A stretch of DNA of 64,000 nt from Candidatus Poribacteria bacterium (GTDB lineage Bacteria; Poribacteria; WGA-4E; JAJDTR01), in assembly GCA_022827055.1 (NCBI GenBank), contig JAJDTR010000140.1, forward strand, positions 1 through 64,000. The letters run 5' to 3'. Positions 50,711 to 60,471 of the stretch are shown here, piece by piece. The notes beneath the pieces are model-generated. The model had not been told where the DNA came from, searched no databases, and was given only the letters and a program-made list of their open reading frames with translations. Positions within the stretch are counted from its first letter, which is position 1, and every line of letters begins with the position of its first letter. Both the position numbers and the translations under genes were made by a program.

Positions 50711-51833
50711 TCACAGAGATCGACTATCCGACGTGAAGCGCGTCGTTGTAAAGGTCGGCAGTAGCACCATCTCGCGGGGATTTGAATTAAATGATGGCGC
50801 CCTAGATAGGCTAGTCGACGATTTAGCCCGCGTCAAGAGGTCGGGCAAAGAGGTCATCCTTGTTACATCGGGCGCTATTGCCGCCGGGGTGGGCACACTC
50901 GGCCTTTCAAGTCGTCCCCGGACGATTCCCGGATTGCAGGCGGCGGCAGCCGTAGGCCAGAGCCGGTTGATGCACGCCTATGAAGACCGATTCCAAGAGT
51001 ACGGCGAGATGGCGGCGATGATTCTCCTGACACAGGAGGATTTCAACAATCGCAAACGCTACATCCATATCACCAACACTCTTAACACGCTGCTGCAACT
51101 TGGCACAGTGCCCATCATCAACGAGAATGACACCGTAGCGGTGGAAGAGATTAAGGTCGGTGACAACGACACATTGTCAGCCCACGTCACCAACTTGGCA
51201 GATGCCGATCTGCTGGTTATTTTGTCTGATCAAACCGGTTTCTTCACGGCCGATCCACGTAAGCATTCACATTCGCAGTTTGTCGACGTTGTTCCCGTTA
51301 TTACGGAAGATATTAGGAAGGCTGCGGGCAGGGCGGGTTCCCAAGGCGGCACAGGCGGGATGATTACGAAGGTGCAAGCCGCAGAAATTGTCACGGGTTC
51401 TGGTGAGATGATGGTGCTGGCAGATGGGAAAGAACGCGATGTTGTCAGCCGTATTCTCAGCGGCGAAAACATTGGCACGCTCTTTCTGCCGCAAACGCAG
51501 AAATCGTCTCGAAAACGGTGGATTGCCTATTCGCGTCCGCCCAAGGGGAGACTGCTCGTAGATAATGGAGCACGAAATGCTCTCGTAGATCGCGGAAAAA
51601 GCCTACTCGCATCGGGAGTGCGCGGTGTGGAAGGCGAGTTTGAATACGGAGATACCGTCTCATGCCTTGATGAGAACCGGGATGAATTTGGCCGTGGGTT
51701 GGTGAATTATAACACCGAGGATATAGCTAAGATTATCGGAAAACGGACGAGCGAGATTGAAAGAATCCTTGGAGCACGCTATTATGATGAGGTGATTCAT
51801 CGAGACAATCTGGTGCTGATGGAGCAGACGTGA
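50664..51833 (+). CDS. proB: glutamate 5-kinase with PUA domain
   Basis: 389 residues if the ATG at 50664 is used, which overlaps obg by 47 bases; a GTG at 50733, shortly after the obg stop, would give a protein starting right at the conserved 'VKRVVVKVGSSTIS'. It phosphorylates glutamate at the gamma position, the first step of proline synthesis. The amino-acid-kinase motifs are 'VILVTSGAIAAGVGTLGL', 'GTVPIINENDTVAVEEIKVGDNDTLSAHVTNLADADLLVILSDQTGFFTADP' and 'GTGGMITKVQAAEI'. The C-terminal PUA domain ('GRLLVDNGARNALVDRGKSLLASGVRGVEGEFEYGDTVSC') is typical. proA follows after one small gene. Confidence 0.96.
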   Translation: MNSSLRTAPVESTSDSHRDRLSDVKRVVVKVGSSTISRGFELNDGALDRLVDDLARVKRSGKEVILVTSGAIAAGVGTLGLSSRPRTIPGLQAAAAVGQSRLMHAYEDRFQEYGEMAAMILLTQEDFNNRKRYIHITNTLNTLLQLGTVPIINENDTVAVEEIKVGDNDTLSAHVTNLADADLLVILSDQTGFFTADPRKHSHSQFVDVVPVITEDIRKAAGRAGSQGGTGGMITKVQAAEIVTGSGEMMVLADGKERDVVSRILSGENIGTLFLPQTQKSSRKRWIAYSRPPKGRLLVDNGARNALVDRGKSLLASGVRGVEGEFEYGDTVSCLDENRDEFGRGLVNYNTEDIAKIIGKRTSEIERILGARYYDEVIHRDNLVLMEQT

Positions 51834-51871
51834 AACATCGTAAGTAGTATATGTCGAAAGGGTACTGAATC

Positions 51872-52075
51872 ATGGAATCATTGACGATCCAAACGACGGA
51901 CTCCGAAGCCGCAATACGCCTCATTCGTTCCGGTCTCCTCAAAGAGGCTGCCTTTTTGCGTTTGGGTATCGAAAAGACGACACTGACTTTGGTAGAGTGG
52001 GAAGGTGAAATTGAAGTTCTATACCGCTTGGAAGAAAATGTGAAACAGATTGATGAATTGAAAGTATGCAAATAA
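51872..52075 (+). CDS. hypothetical 67-residue protein between proB and proA
   Basis: 67 residues, GAAAGGG before the ATG. 'SEAAIRLIRSGLLKEAAFLRLGIEKTTLTLVEWEGEIEVLYRLEENVKQIDELKV' predicts two helices and two strands, with no recognised motif. It lies in the gap between proB and proA, all on one strand, so it is likely co-transcribed with them. Spacing and ribosome site argue for a real gene, but its short length leaves doubt. A small regulatory partner of the proline pathway is only a guess. Confidence 0.5.
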   Translation: MESLTIQTTDSEAAIRLIRSGLLKEAAFLRLGIEKTTLTLVEWEGEIEVLYRLEENVKQIDELKVCK

Positions 52076-52159
52076 CGGATTACTTTGACCAATTTAATCT
52101 CGATTCGCGACGTTCCGAGCAATCAGATGTTGATAAAATCCCTATAAGGAGATAACTAG

Positions 52160-53422
52160 GTGAGTCAAACAATTCACGAAATGGTAGAATCCAAAGCACG
52201 AACCGCAAAGGCTGCGATGCGCCAACTTTCCAAGACATCCTCAGATGTGCGCAATCGCGCGCTCATCGCAATGGCGGAAAACATAATCCGGTTCAAGGAC
52301 AAAATTCGGGATGCGAATGAAGTTGATTTGAAAGCTGGACACGATACCGGGCTTGCCGGCCCCCTGATAAGTCGACTTGCGCTCGACGACAAAAAGATTG
52401 AAAGAATGGCGGACAACCTCAGGCAGGTTGCCGCATTGCCCGATCCAATCGGCGAGATTATGCACATGGGTGAACGCCCGAATGGGCTAAAGATTGGTAC
52501 GGTTCGCGTCCCGATCGGCGTCATCGGGGTTATCTACGAATCGCGCCCGGATGTCACGGTCGAGGTCTCCGCTTTGTGCGTCAAGTCGGGGAACGGTGTT
52601 ATCCTGCGAGGCGGATCGGAAGCCATCCATTCAAACACAGCGCTTGCCAACATATTGATTGAGACGGCAGAAAGGGAAGGCGTAGTAGGCGCAATACAAT
52701 TCGTCGAAATTACGGATCGGCAGGCGGTACGGGAGATGATCTCAATGTCCGACCACATCGACCTCATCGTACCGCGCGGCAGCCAAGAGTTCATCCGCCA
52801 AATCATGAAAAACTCCGATATTGCCGTCGTGGGGCATGCGGATGGAATCTGCCATGTGTACGTCGATGGGGCAGCCGACCTCAACATGGCTGAAAACATC
52901 TGCATTAATGCCAAGATAGGCTATAAAGTTGCCGTGTGCAATGCAATGGAAACACTGTTAGTTCATGCGTCAGTCGCGCCGAAATTCCTTCCGTCAATGT
53001 GTGAAAAATTTGAGGATGAAGGCGTGGTGCTGCGGGGGTGCGAGGAAACGCAGAAGTTGTATCCCAACGCTAAACCCGCAACCGAAGAAGATTGGCGAAC
53101 GGAGTATCTGGATGAGAAATTGTCGATTCGGGTTGTTCCCGACTTTGATCGGGCGGTGGATCACATCGAAACCTACGGCTCGCACCACTCCGACGCAATC
53201 GTCACCGAGAGTTACGCAAACTCGCAACGGTTTCTAAAAGAGGTCGATTCGGCGGCTGTGTATGTCAACGCGAGCACCTGTTTCACCGACGGTTATGAGT
53301 TTGGACTTGGCGCAGAGGTTGGCATCAGCACGCAGAAACTCCATTGTCGAGGGCCCATGGGGCTTGAAGGACTGACGAGTTACAAATACATCGTCTATGG
53401 AAACGGACAAGTGCGTACCTAA
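52160..53422 (+). CDS. proA: gamma-glutamyl phosphate reductase
   Basis: 420 residues from a GTG with AAGGAG about 10 bases upstream. It reduces gamma-glutamyl phosphate with NADPH to glutamate semialdehyde, the second proline step. Aldehyde-dehydrogenase-fold blocks are 'VPIGVIGVIYESRPDVTVEVSALCVKSGNGVILRGGSEAIHSN', 'IDLIVPRGSQEFIRQIMKNSDIAVVGHADGICHVYVD', and the active-site Cys region 'KIGYKVAVCNAMETLLVH'. The C-terminus 'GLGAEVGISTQKLHCRGPMGLEGLTSYKYI' is diagnostic. Length is usual. It closes the obg-proB-proA group; a set of hairpins follows. Confidence 0.97.
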   Translation: MSQTIHEMVESKARTAKAAMRQLSKTSSDVRNRALIAMAENIIRFKDKIRDANEVDLKAGHDTGLAGPLISRLALDDKKIERMADNLRQVAALPDPIGEIMHMGERPNGLKIGTVRVPIGVIGVIYESRPDVTVEVSALCVKSGNGVILRGGSEAIHSNTALANILIETAEREGVVGAIQFVEITDRQAVREMISMSDHIDLIVPRGSQEFIRQIMKNSDIAVVGHADGICHVYVDGAADLNMAENICINAKIGYKVAVCNAMETLLVHASVAPKFLPSMCEKFEDEGVVLRGCEETQKLYPNAKPATEEDWRTEYLDEKLSIRVVPDFDRAVDHIETYGSHHSDAIVTESYANSQRFLKEVDSAAVYVNASTCFTDGYEFGLGAEVGISTQKLHCRGPMGLEGLTSYKYIVYGNGQVRT

Positions 53423-53433
53423 GAAGGCTCGTT

Positions 53434-53538
53434 GAGAACCGTGGGGTTCTCGGTGGGAACTTCGCAAAAGATTGGCGATAGGGGCCAACAATCGTTGACC
53501 CCTGCACTGTAGAATTTGCCTGTGCTGAGGCAAATTCT
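53434..53538. repeat. three consecutive hairpins in the proA 3' region
   Basis: Stems are GAGAACC/GGTTCTC (53434-53451), AGGGGCCAAC/GTTGACCCCT with one mismatch (53480-53503), and the perfect 10-bp AGAATTTGCC/GGCAAATTCT (53511-53538). None has a following T-run. They lie between convergent genes and could slow both transcripts or be remains of REP-like repeats. Confidence 0.6.
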
Positions 53539-53585
53539 CATATCCCACATGCCGAGAGAATCTGAACAATGCACCTCTGGACCAG

Positions 53586-54494
53586 CTAATCCGCTCGCCC
53601 ACCGGACATCTGCTCCAGCGCCAGCGTCAGTGCGTGTGTTCCAAGGCGGCCATACCCTTGGGCTTGCACGGAAACGTACAGTTGATGGACGAGGGCAAGC
53701 CCCGGAAGGCTTAATCCCATCTTCTTGGACTCATCAAGAGCGATTCCCATGTCTTTGATAAAATGCTCGACGAAGAAGCCTGGGTCGAAATTGCGCTTGA
53801 GAACCCGCGGTGCCAAGTTGTCAAGTGTCCAACAGGCAGCGGCACCCCCGCCAATCGACGATAACATCGTCTCCAGATCCAATCCCGCTTTGTGACCGTA
53901 GAGAAGGGACTCACAGACCCCAATCATAGTTCCCGCCACAACAATCTGGTTGCACATCTTTGTGTGCTGACCAGCGCCTGCTACTCCTTGATGCACGATG
54001 CTTTTTCCCATCGCTTCAAAAAGAGGCATAATCGATTCAACGGCGTCCTCGTCACCGCCGACCATAATTGATAGACGGGCTTCTCGCGCACCGACATCTC
54101 CGCCCGACACGGGAGCGTCAACAGACGCTATCCCCTGTGCCTTGGCTTGGTCGTAAATTTCCTTCGCCAACGAAGGTTCGGTCGTCGTCATGTCAACAAT
54201 AATACTGCCAGACTTCGCCCCCTTGAGGATACCATTTTCGCCCAAATATACGTCGCGAACGTCCGGCGGAAAGCCGACAATTGTGAAGATAACATCGGAC
54301 ACGGCGGCGACCTCGCGTGAGGAATCCGCCCATGCGGCACCGGCGTCAAGCAATGGTTGCGTTCGTTCCTTCGTACGGTTGTACACAGTTGCCGAATATC
54401 CGGAATCCATAAGATGCTGGCACATCCAACGCCCCATTACGCCGGTGCCTACCCATCCGATTTTGGTTTCGCCGGGTGCTACAGTGATACTCAT
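53586..54494 (-). CDS. NAD(P)-dependent beta-hydroxyacid dehydrogenase (3-hydroxyisobutyrate dehydrogenase/tartronate semialdehyde reductase-like)
   Basis: 302 residues with AAAGGAG before the ATG. Rossmann domain: '[31 protein letters not shown]' with GxGxMG and an NRT that favours NADP. Substrate loop: '[24 protein letters not shown]'. The catalytic Lys lies in '[25 protein letters not shown]'. '[26 protein letters not shown]' lines the active site. The family reduces or oxidises small beta-hydroxyacids such as tartronate semialdehyde or 3-hydroxyisobutyrate. The exact substrate is open. It has no operon partner; proA is convergent. Confidence 0.92.
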   Translation of the reverse strand: MSITVAPGETKIGWVGTGVMGRWMCQHLMDSGYSATVYNRTKERTQPLLDAGAAWADSSREVAAVSDVIFTIVGFPPDVRDVYLGENGILKGAKSGSIIVDMTTTEPSLAKEIYDQAKAQGIASVDAPVSGGDVGAREARLSIMVGGDEDAVESIMPLFEAMGKSIVHQGVAGAGQHTKMCNQIVVAGTMIGVCESLLYGHKAGLDLETMLSSIGGGAAACWTLDNLAPRVLKRNFDPGFFVEHFIKDMGIALDESKKMGLSLPGLALVHQLYVSVQAQGYGRLGTHALTLALEQMSGGRAD

Positions 54495-54749
54495 AATTTG
54501 TCTCCTTTGAGGTTCATATTTTCAAGATGTGGGTTACCATGAGATGCCAATTCGACTTTTGGGCAAGAATGCGGCATAGCGTGAACTTTACCACTCACAT
54601 GCTATAAATTATATCCTATTCCATCCCACCGCGATTTACTCACGTCAGACTATCTTGCATGTTAGGTCGTACGCATTTGCACTCTATTAAGGGAACGCAA
54701 ATCGGCGTTCCATTCATTGCGCAAATTCAAACTTGGGCGCAACATTAAA

Positions 54750-55378
54750 TCAAAGCCAGCCGTTATCTGAGTACCAACGGGCGGTCTTTTTGATTCTCTT
54801 TTCGATCGGAAATTTGGCACAATAGCCAATTTCCTTTTCTGCCTTGATGCTGTCGCGAAGTCCGTAAACCGCGGGCGGATGATTGTTATAGACAACCGAT
54901 CTACATACTCGCGGGCGATCGTCTCGCCCATGAGTTTACTTTTTCCATAATCTGTCAGCGGCTGAGGTGGCATGTCCTCGGATATCTGCTTGCCATCCGG
55001 GCTTGAGCCGCTTGTCGCCAAGCTGCTGCAGTAGAGGAAGCGAGTTATGCCGCAATCCTCTGCCAAACACGCCTCAATCAAGCGCTTTGTCGCTCTTGCA
55101 TTCGCCCAGTCGTATTCATCAGCATTGATCGCCTTGGTCAAACCGGCAAGGTGAAAGACGATGTCAACGCCCCGCAGCGATGGTATTGGCAAATCAGGAT
55201 TGACAAGGTCAGCGGTTACTAGTTGAATTTGCGGCGATCCCCCGTCAAGGAACCGTTGCAGCCACCGCAGATTGCTCGTTTTCCGGACCGTGCACGTTAC
55301 CTGATAACCAAAATCCGCTAGCAGTTCCACCAAATGGCTGCCTATGAAGTCGGTGCCACCAGCCACAAAAGCACGCAT
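54750..55378 (-). pseudogene. broken NAD-dependent epimerase/dehydratase
   Basis: The first 170 residues are an extended short-chain dehydrogenase: 'MRAFVAGGTDFIGSHLVELLADFGYQVTCTVRK' (GxxxxIG cofactor loop with Asp for Phe at one site), 'VDIVFHLAGLTKA', and 'YGKSKLMGETIARE' (YxxxK). The frame is then lost near 'TIIRP'. In a neighbouring frame the same DNA reads 'VYGLRDSIKAEKEIGYCAKFPIEKRIKKTARWYSDNGWL' and stop, the canonical C-terminus of the family. About 100 residues between the VYGxRD site and the C-terminal helix are missing, so there is both an internal deletion and a frameshift. The ORF-track end at 54662 is a frameshift tail. Originally a nucleotide-sugar or similar epimerase. Confidence 0.8.
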
Positions 55379-55456
55379 AGTGAATTCACCTCAAAGTTGC
55401 ATTCTTGGTGATATGTCGCCGTCCAGTTAGGAAGACGTGTTAACTGGTTTCTTCGT

Positions 55457-56509
55457 CTACGTTTCCTTGTCAGATTGCCAATCCAGGTCCTTCGCAAGTT
55501 GGGAAACCAGAACAATGCCTCCAACGACAACACCGCAATAGGTGGTGAAAAACCGAGTCAATAACGAATACAATCCGCCCGTATGTCCAACCAATAGGTT
55601 CCCCATAAAGATAACGGTCAAGACTTCAGCAATTCCGCTTGCACCCGGGCTGGGCGCAAACAGTGTGACGAAGTGTAAAATGGATTGTATTGCGATTACA
55701 TGCCAGAAAGGCGCGTCTCCCCCCAACGCTCGAACGATGACATATCCACCCGTGAATCGACTTGCATAAATCCCCGCTGTGCACAAGAAACTGGCGACAC
55801 AAACTAATTTGTGATCAGTAATGAACATTCGCGTGTACGTTGCGTGTTCCGTGATGAGTTTGTCAAGCGTCGTAACCAGTCGATTGAGCACCTTTGTGGC
55901 GAAGTGGAACCCTCGTCGATCAGGAAATCGTATAAGTGTCAGCGGAATGAGGAAAACTTTCGGCTTCACTGCCATGAGGAGAAAAAACGAAAGGAAAAGC
56001 GCGAACATCAGGAGAGTATATCGACTAACAAGCGTGATACCCTTGGGAACGAAGTCTGGCGCTTGCCACGCTACGTAAGCGGCGGAAAGGAAAAGGAATA
56101 TAAGTGTTCCGGTGAAAGAGATAATCCCCGCAGTAATACAGCCAGCTACCGGCACTCCAACGCGACTGCAAATGTATATGTGACCCACACCGCCAGTTTG
56201 AAAAGGTGTGATGCCTCCCACGCAGATAGTTGCCAAATTCGCGCGAATACTATCAAGGAAGCTGAGTCGAGTTGTCATCTCCCGACAGAAGAGGTGGATA
56301 CGTGCTCCCCCAAACAACCAATCCACGAGCATGCAAAGTGCAGCCAAGAGAATAAATTCCACCCGCATCGACAGAATGTGGGTGCCAATATCTTGAGTTC
56401 CACTCCACAAAAAACTGGCACATAGTCCGACAACCGTGCAAAGCCCGAAAAATACGAATCCGCGCGTGAAATTTTTTCGGCTAAGGGATCGACTCAAGAA
56501 CTCTTGCAT
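55457..56509 (-). CDS. flippase-like membrane protein (LPG synthase TM family), second copy
   Basis: 350 residues with about eight helices. The diagnostic blocks are 'RANLATICVGGITPFQTGGVGHIYICSRVGVPVAGCI' and 'SILHFVTLFAPSPGASGIAEVLTVIFMG', as in glycosyltransferase-associated flippase-like proteins of this superfamily. It shares the domain but little direct identity with the 35077-36066 protein, so the two are distant paralogues. Probably flips a modified lipid across the inner membrane. The broken epimerase lies about 80 bases downstream on the same strand, hinting at a former glycolipid operon. Confidence 0.85.
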   Translation of the reverse strand: MQEFLSRSLSRKNFTRGFVFFGLCTVVGLCASFLWSGTQDIGTHILSMRVEFILLAALCMLVDWLFGGARIHLFCREMTTRLSFLDSIRANLATICVGGITPFQTGGVGHIYICSRVGVPVAGCITAGIISFTGTLIFLFLSAAYVAWQAPDFVPKGITLVSRYTLLMFALFLSFFLLMAVKPKVFLIPLTLIRFPDRRGFHFATKVLNRLVTTLDKLITEHATYTRMFITDHKLVCVASFLCTAGIYASRFTGGYVIVRALGGDAPFWHVIAIQSILHFVTLFAPSPGASGIAEVLTVIFMGNLLVGHTGGLYSLLTRFFTTYCGVVVGGIVLVSQLAKDLDWQSDKET

Positions 56510-56639
56510 TGACCACTCAATGGGCTCCTTCCAGACATATCGCTGCCTCCGAATTTGCTCGACTTATGCTCCTGAATCAATCTTGAACATGGGAACCAGT
56601 TCCCCAAGACACTTGATTTTGCCAATAATTCCTCCGTCA

Positions 56640-57479
56640 CTAAACAATTTCCAGGTCCAGACTAATATCTAGCGGTATCGCTGAGTGTGTTAGTGCGCCG
56701 ACGGAAATGAGGTCCACACCCGTACTGGCGACCGCTTCAACCTTGTCTAACGTCATCCCTCCCGACGCTTCAGTGATGGCTCTGCCAGCGACCTTCGCGA
56801 CAGCAGCCTCCATTAAGTTGACCGGCATGTTGTCGAACAATAAAATATCGGCTTTGGCTTGCAGGGCTTCTTCAACCTGATCCAAGGTTTCCACTTCAAT
56901 CTCAATCTTTGAGGTATGCGGTGCGGCAGATCGAGCTCGTTCCATAGCTTGAGCAACACCTCCGGCGGCAATAATATGGTTGTCCTTTATCAGAATTCCG
57001 TCGTAAAGGCCAAACCGATGATTATACCCACCGCCAACTCGGACGGCATATTTTTGGATAGTCCGCCAACCTGCGGTTGTTTTACGAGTGTCTACGATTT
57101 TAACAGGATAACCTTTGGTGGCAGTGACAAACTGTGAGGTTAATGTCGCCGTACCCGATAGACGCTGGAGGAAGTTGAGAACGATACGCTCAGCAGTGAG
57201 AATCGATGTTGCGGCACCTTCTGCGCTCGCTATTGGTGTCATGCTTTGTACGGACTCGCCGTCTTTGACAAGTGTTCGAAACTGGAGAAACGGGTCAATT
57301 TTTCCAAAAACCCGTTTCGCAATCGGCAATCCGGCTATGACACCACCGTTTTGCACAACAATAGTCCCTTTCGCATTCGCGGTGTTTTCGATTGTAGATT
57401 GAGTGGTAATATCGCCTGAGCCGACATCCTCTACGAGCGCCAACTCAATCAGCGGGTCGATTAACCGAAAGTTCAACAT
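56640..57479 (-). CDS. nadC: nicotinate-nucleotide pyrophosphorylase (carboxylating)
   Basis: 279 residues. It joins quinolinate and PRPP to nicotinate mononucleotide with release of CO2, in NAD synthesis. Family blocks: 'LVEDVGSGDITTQSTI', 'AERIVLNFLQRLSGTATLTSQFV', 'VKIVDTRKTTAGWRTIQKYAVRVGGGYNHRFGLYDGILIKDNHI' with the quinolinate-binding Arg and Lys residues, 'KIEIEVETLDQVEEAL', and 'ITEASGGMTLDKVEAVASTGVDLISVGALTHSA'. Length is typical. nadA and nadB are not in the window. The gene stands alone on the minus strand. Confidence 0.96.
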   Translation of the reverse strand: MLNFRLIDPLIELALVEDVGSGDITTQSTIENTANAKGTIVVQNGGVIAGLPIAKRVFGKIDPFLQFRTLVKDGESVQSMTPIASAEGAATSILTAERIVLNFLQRLSGTATLTSQFVTATKGYPVKIVDTRKTTAGWRTIQKYAVRVGGGYNHRFGLYDGILIKDNHIIAAGGVAQAMERARSAAPHTSKIEIEVETLDQVEEALQAKADILLFDNMPVNLMEAAVAKVAGRAITEASGGMTLDKVEAVASTGVDLISVGALTHSAIPLDISLDLEIV

Positions 57480-57747
57480 GTGTGTGTATTCTATCCAACG
57501 AATTCGCCGTTAAGTTGGTTAATGTTAAAAGAAAGGAGAAATCCGGACATGCGATGCCCATAGGATTCAGCCGCAGTTTTCCTCTGCGACTCGCTACACC
57601 TTACGGCTATGGATACCAACAATCCATGACACTTGGAGAATTTCCAGACGAAAATTTCTCACTCCTCCGCCTGCCAAGAACCCCGCGGACAGCGTCTATC
57701 CCCATTTTCACACGTCGAAATCACTGTAATCCGCCCCATGGGAGTAC

Positions 57748-59529
57748 TCAAAAGTTCCAAACCAAAGGTGTGATGAGTACTGCCACAGTACCCACTAACC
57801 CGTCTAGTGGAAGCCCGATTCTCAGATAGTCACTGAAACGATAGCCTCCAGGACCGTAAACCATCAAATTGGTCTGATACCCCAGCGGTGTGGCAAAACT
57901 TGCCGACGCCGCCACCATTGTCACGATGACAAAAGGCATAAAGTCCACGCCAAGGTTATCAGCCGTCGCGATTGCAACCGGGAAAACGAGCACAGCCGCC
58001 GCAACATTGGTTAGAGTTTCGGTGAACAACAGGGTGATGACATACACCACAGCCAACACGAGCAACGGCTTCTGGCCCGCCATTGCTATCAGCGATCGGG
58101 CAATCACACCAGCTATTCCAGTGTTCTGCATTGCGTGTCCAATTCCAATCGATGCTGCAATGACTAACAAGACTTGCAAATTGATGCTGCGTCTCGCGCT
58201 TGCCACCGAGCAGCAACCGGTCAGAAGCATGAGTCCGGCCGCAAGAAGCGCGGCGTTGAGCATGAGTTCGGGCTGAATGATGACAATTGCAACCATCCCT
58301 GTCAGAAATACCGATGCAATCAAGGCGTGGCTATGGCGCCGTGGGTGAGAATCTTCGACTTGGCTTACCAAGAAAAAGTCGCGTGAATTTCGCTGCTGCG
58401 CTCCAAACGATGGGTGTGTTTCCAATAGGAGGGTGTCGCCAGCCCTCAACACAATATCCCCAATCTTCCGACGAATGCGCTCGCCATTCCGAGCGACCGC
58501 AATAACCACAGCGTTGTAGGTTGAGCGAAATTGTCCCTCGCGAATAGTTTGGCTAACAATCGGGCACGTGTTCGAGACGACAGCTTCAATAAGGCAGCGC
58601 TCGGACCTTGGCGTGTCAAGTTTGAAAATCTGATTTGTGGCGGGGGTTAAGCCGGGCACTTTTTGCAATTCGACAACCGATTCGACAATCCCGACAAAGA
58701 TGAGGCGATCATTCGCTCGAAGTCGTTCCGTAGGTGAAACAGCAGCCATCACTTGACCGTCACGGTCAATTTCCATCAAGTAAAGTCCTTCGAGATGCCG
58801 TAATCCCGCTTGTTCGATTGTTTGGCCCGCAAGAGAACTACCATCTTCGACAAGCATTTCAACCGTGTACTCTCGCGAATCGTCTGATCGACGAAGTACC
58901 GGGTGCCTTTCGGGCAATAACCACCGGCTAAATACGACCGTGTATAGTATCCCTATCAACGCACAGGGTAACCCGACCTTCGTTATGTCGAACATCCCGA
59001 GGCTCTGTTTCCCCCACTCCACCAGCAAGCCATTGACCACTAAATTGGTGCTTGTGCCTATGAGGGTACACATGCCTCCCAGAATTGCGGCATAGCTAAG
59101 CGGTATCAACAGTTTGGACACCGATAAGCGATTCTGTTTTGCCCATTCGTCAACCGCCGGCAAGAGTGTCGCGACAACCGGAGTGTTATTCAAGAACGCG
59201 CTAGTGGCCGCGACAGGAAACACAATGCGAAGAAGTGCCGCCGAGAGCGATTTGGGGCGTCCTAGCAAATGGCGGACAATCAGGTTAATAACACCGGTCT
59301 CACGTAACGCGGCGGCAACAACGAAAAGCACGCCGACCGTGATCATTCCAGGGTTGGCAAACCCCGAAAAGGCTTCGACAGGAGTGAGAATCCCTGTTGT
59401 CAGCAAGAGGACCAAGCCGCCAAGTAGGATTGCATCCGGACTGATACGTGTGAAAATCAAGAAATTGAGCACTATTGCTACGACAGCCAGTGTTATCCAA
59501 GCGTCCCAGCCCAATGTGTCCCAGCCCAT
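57748..59529 (-). CDS. SLC13-family (DASS) permease with central TrkA-C domains
   Basis: 593 residues from the ATG at 59529, with GAGGA about 9 bases upstream; the longer ORF-track start runs into the neighbouring mobile element. The N-terminal membrane half ('AFSGFANPGMITVGVLFVVAAALRETGVINLIVRHLLGRP', 'SAFLNNTPVVATLLPAVDEWAKQ', 'LGGMCTLIGTSTNLVVNGLL') and C-terminal half ('LFTETLTNVAAAVLVFPVAIATA', 'SFATPLGYQTNLMVYGPGGYRFSDYLRIG') give the ion-transporter fold with two SNT-like motifs. Two TrkA-C (RCK_C) cytosolic domains lie between (about 230-440). Such proteins import sulfate, carboxylates or other anions with Na. The substrate is unknown. Confidence 0.9.
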   Translation of the reverse strand: MGWDTLGWDAWITLAVVAIVLNFLIFTRISPDAILLGGLVLLLTTGILTPVEAFSGFANPGMITVGVLFVVAAALRETGVINLIVRHLLGRPKSLSAALLRIVFPVAATSAFLNNTPVVATLLPAVDEWAKQNRLSVSKLLIPLSYAAILGGMCTLIGTSTNLVVNGLLVEWGKQSLGMFDITKVGLPCALIGILYTVVFSRWLLPERHPVLRRSDDSREYTVEMLVEDGSSLAGQTIEQAGLRHLEGLYLMEIDRDGQVMAAVSPTERLRANDRLIFVGIVESVVELQKVPGLTPATNQIFKLDTPRSERCLIEAVVSNTCPIVSQTIREGQFRSTYNAVVIAVARNGERIRRKIGDIVLRAGDTLLLETHPSFGAQQRNSRDFFLVSQVEDSHPRRHSHALIASVFLTGMVAIVIIQPELMLNAALLAAGLMLLTGCCSVASARRSINLQVLLVIAASIGIGHAMQNTGIAGVIARSLIAMAGQKPLLVLAVVYVITLLFTETLTNVAAAVLVFPVAIATADNLGVDFMPFVIVTMVAASASFATPLGYQTNLMVYGPGGYRFSDYLRIGLPLDGLVGTVAVLITPLVWNF

Positions 59530-59826
59530 ACCAAGTCCTCGGAGGTGATGCGTAGGTGAGAGCATAGCACTTGAGCCTTGCCTTGTCAAGGAGTTTTGAG
59601 GCAGGGGAAACGCACCTAAAACCACTCAATCGCTCCGGCGTTGAGACTAACCATGGCGGTTGTTTTCAACTTCATCAGTGGCTCATCTCTACAGCAACAT
59701 CAGAGCGAAATGTGTATAACATCAGTAGATGTTCTCATTCCTATAAATCGCCATTAGTCGCTTGAGAGTTCGAAAATGTGGAAAAATGTTGATCTGTCAC
59801 CTTTTTTGGGCGTTTTCGGCTGAACT

Positions 59827-59870
59827 TGTACCTAATTTTTATGTAAAAAAGGACGTCAAAAATAGGTACA
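59827..59870. repeat. hairpin inside element B
   Basis: TGTACCTA plus TTTTT pairs with AAAAA plus TAGGTACA around an 18-base centre, with one unpaired A. It may mark a further decayed small element within element B. Confidence 0.55.
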
Positions 59871-60094
59871 AAAATGTGAACGTAGGCTTTATTTCGAGGG
59901 CGTGTTCACATGGTTTGATTCAACACTTTCCTTTGATAGCGCGGGTTCATCTGTGGTCAAATGTGAACAAGATGTTAACAGAAAAAAAGTTCTACGTCGC
60001 TAAGAGCTTGTTTGAAAAATCGGTAGCAAAGCCATTTTTTGGTAATTTGTAGGAAATTCCTTCATGTATTTGATGTTGGCTGCTACATACCTGT

Positions 60095-60132
60095 GGGATC
60101 TCTATCGCACTCGTTATCCACTCGCTTGATCC
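60095..60132. repeat. 38-bp dispersed repeat, copy 2
   Basis: Matches 397-434 at 35 of 38 positions. It lies inside element B, so it moved with the element or inserted into it. Confidence 0.7.
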
Positions 60133-60251
60133 CCGCTGGGGCTTAGGTGCACGGGGTTCTGACATTTCTACACACCTTCCGCCCCGCTGGGGCTTTTAAA
60201 GGCTGGTGCGCAGTTCGCACCCTACAAATGTACTTTTCAAACAGGTTCTAA

Positions 60252-60471
60252 GCTCGACTTTGTACAAAAGTACAACGGTTGGGCTGTACGGAAAGCCTTA
60301 CGACACCAAACCCGTAGGCGGGGCATCTTGCCCCGCCGTGATGGTACTGGAAACCACCAGCGACTTTTTCACAGGTCAACCAATAAAGCCAGATGGTTAA
60401 AATCTCAGACGCTTTTCTGGAACACTCAATTGACAACCTTTGTTATGCCACTTACATGTACAAAGTCGAGC
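60252..60471. mobile_element. element C: 220-bp MITE nested in element B
   Basis: GCTCGACTTTGTACA at the left end and TGTACAAAGTCGAGC at the right are perfect 15-bp inverted repeats. TAA flanks both sides (60249-60251 and 60472-60474), a 3-bp target duplication as in some IS5-group and PIF-Harbinger elements. No protein is coded. Confidence 0.8.

Noticed and set aside
59762-60052. 96-codon ORF inside element B considered as a transposase relic
   Set aside because: No DDE or helix-turn-helix pattern; it crosses a hairpin and is best seen as a chance frame.
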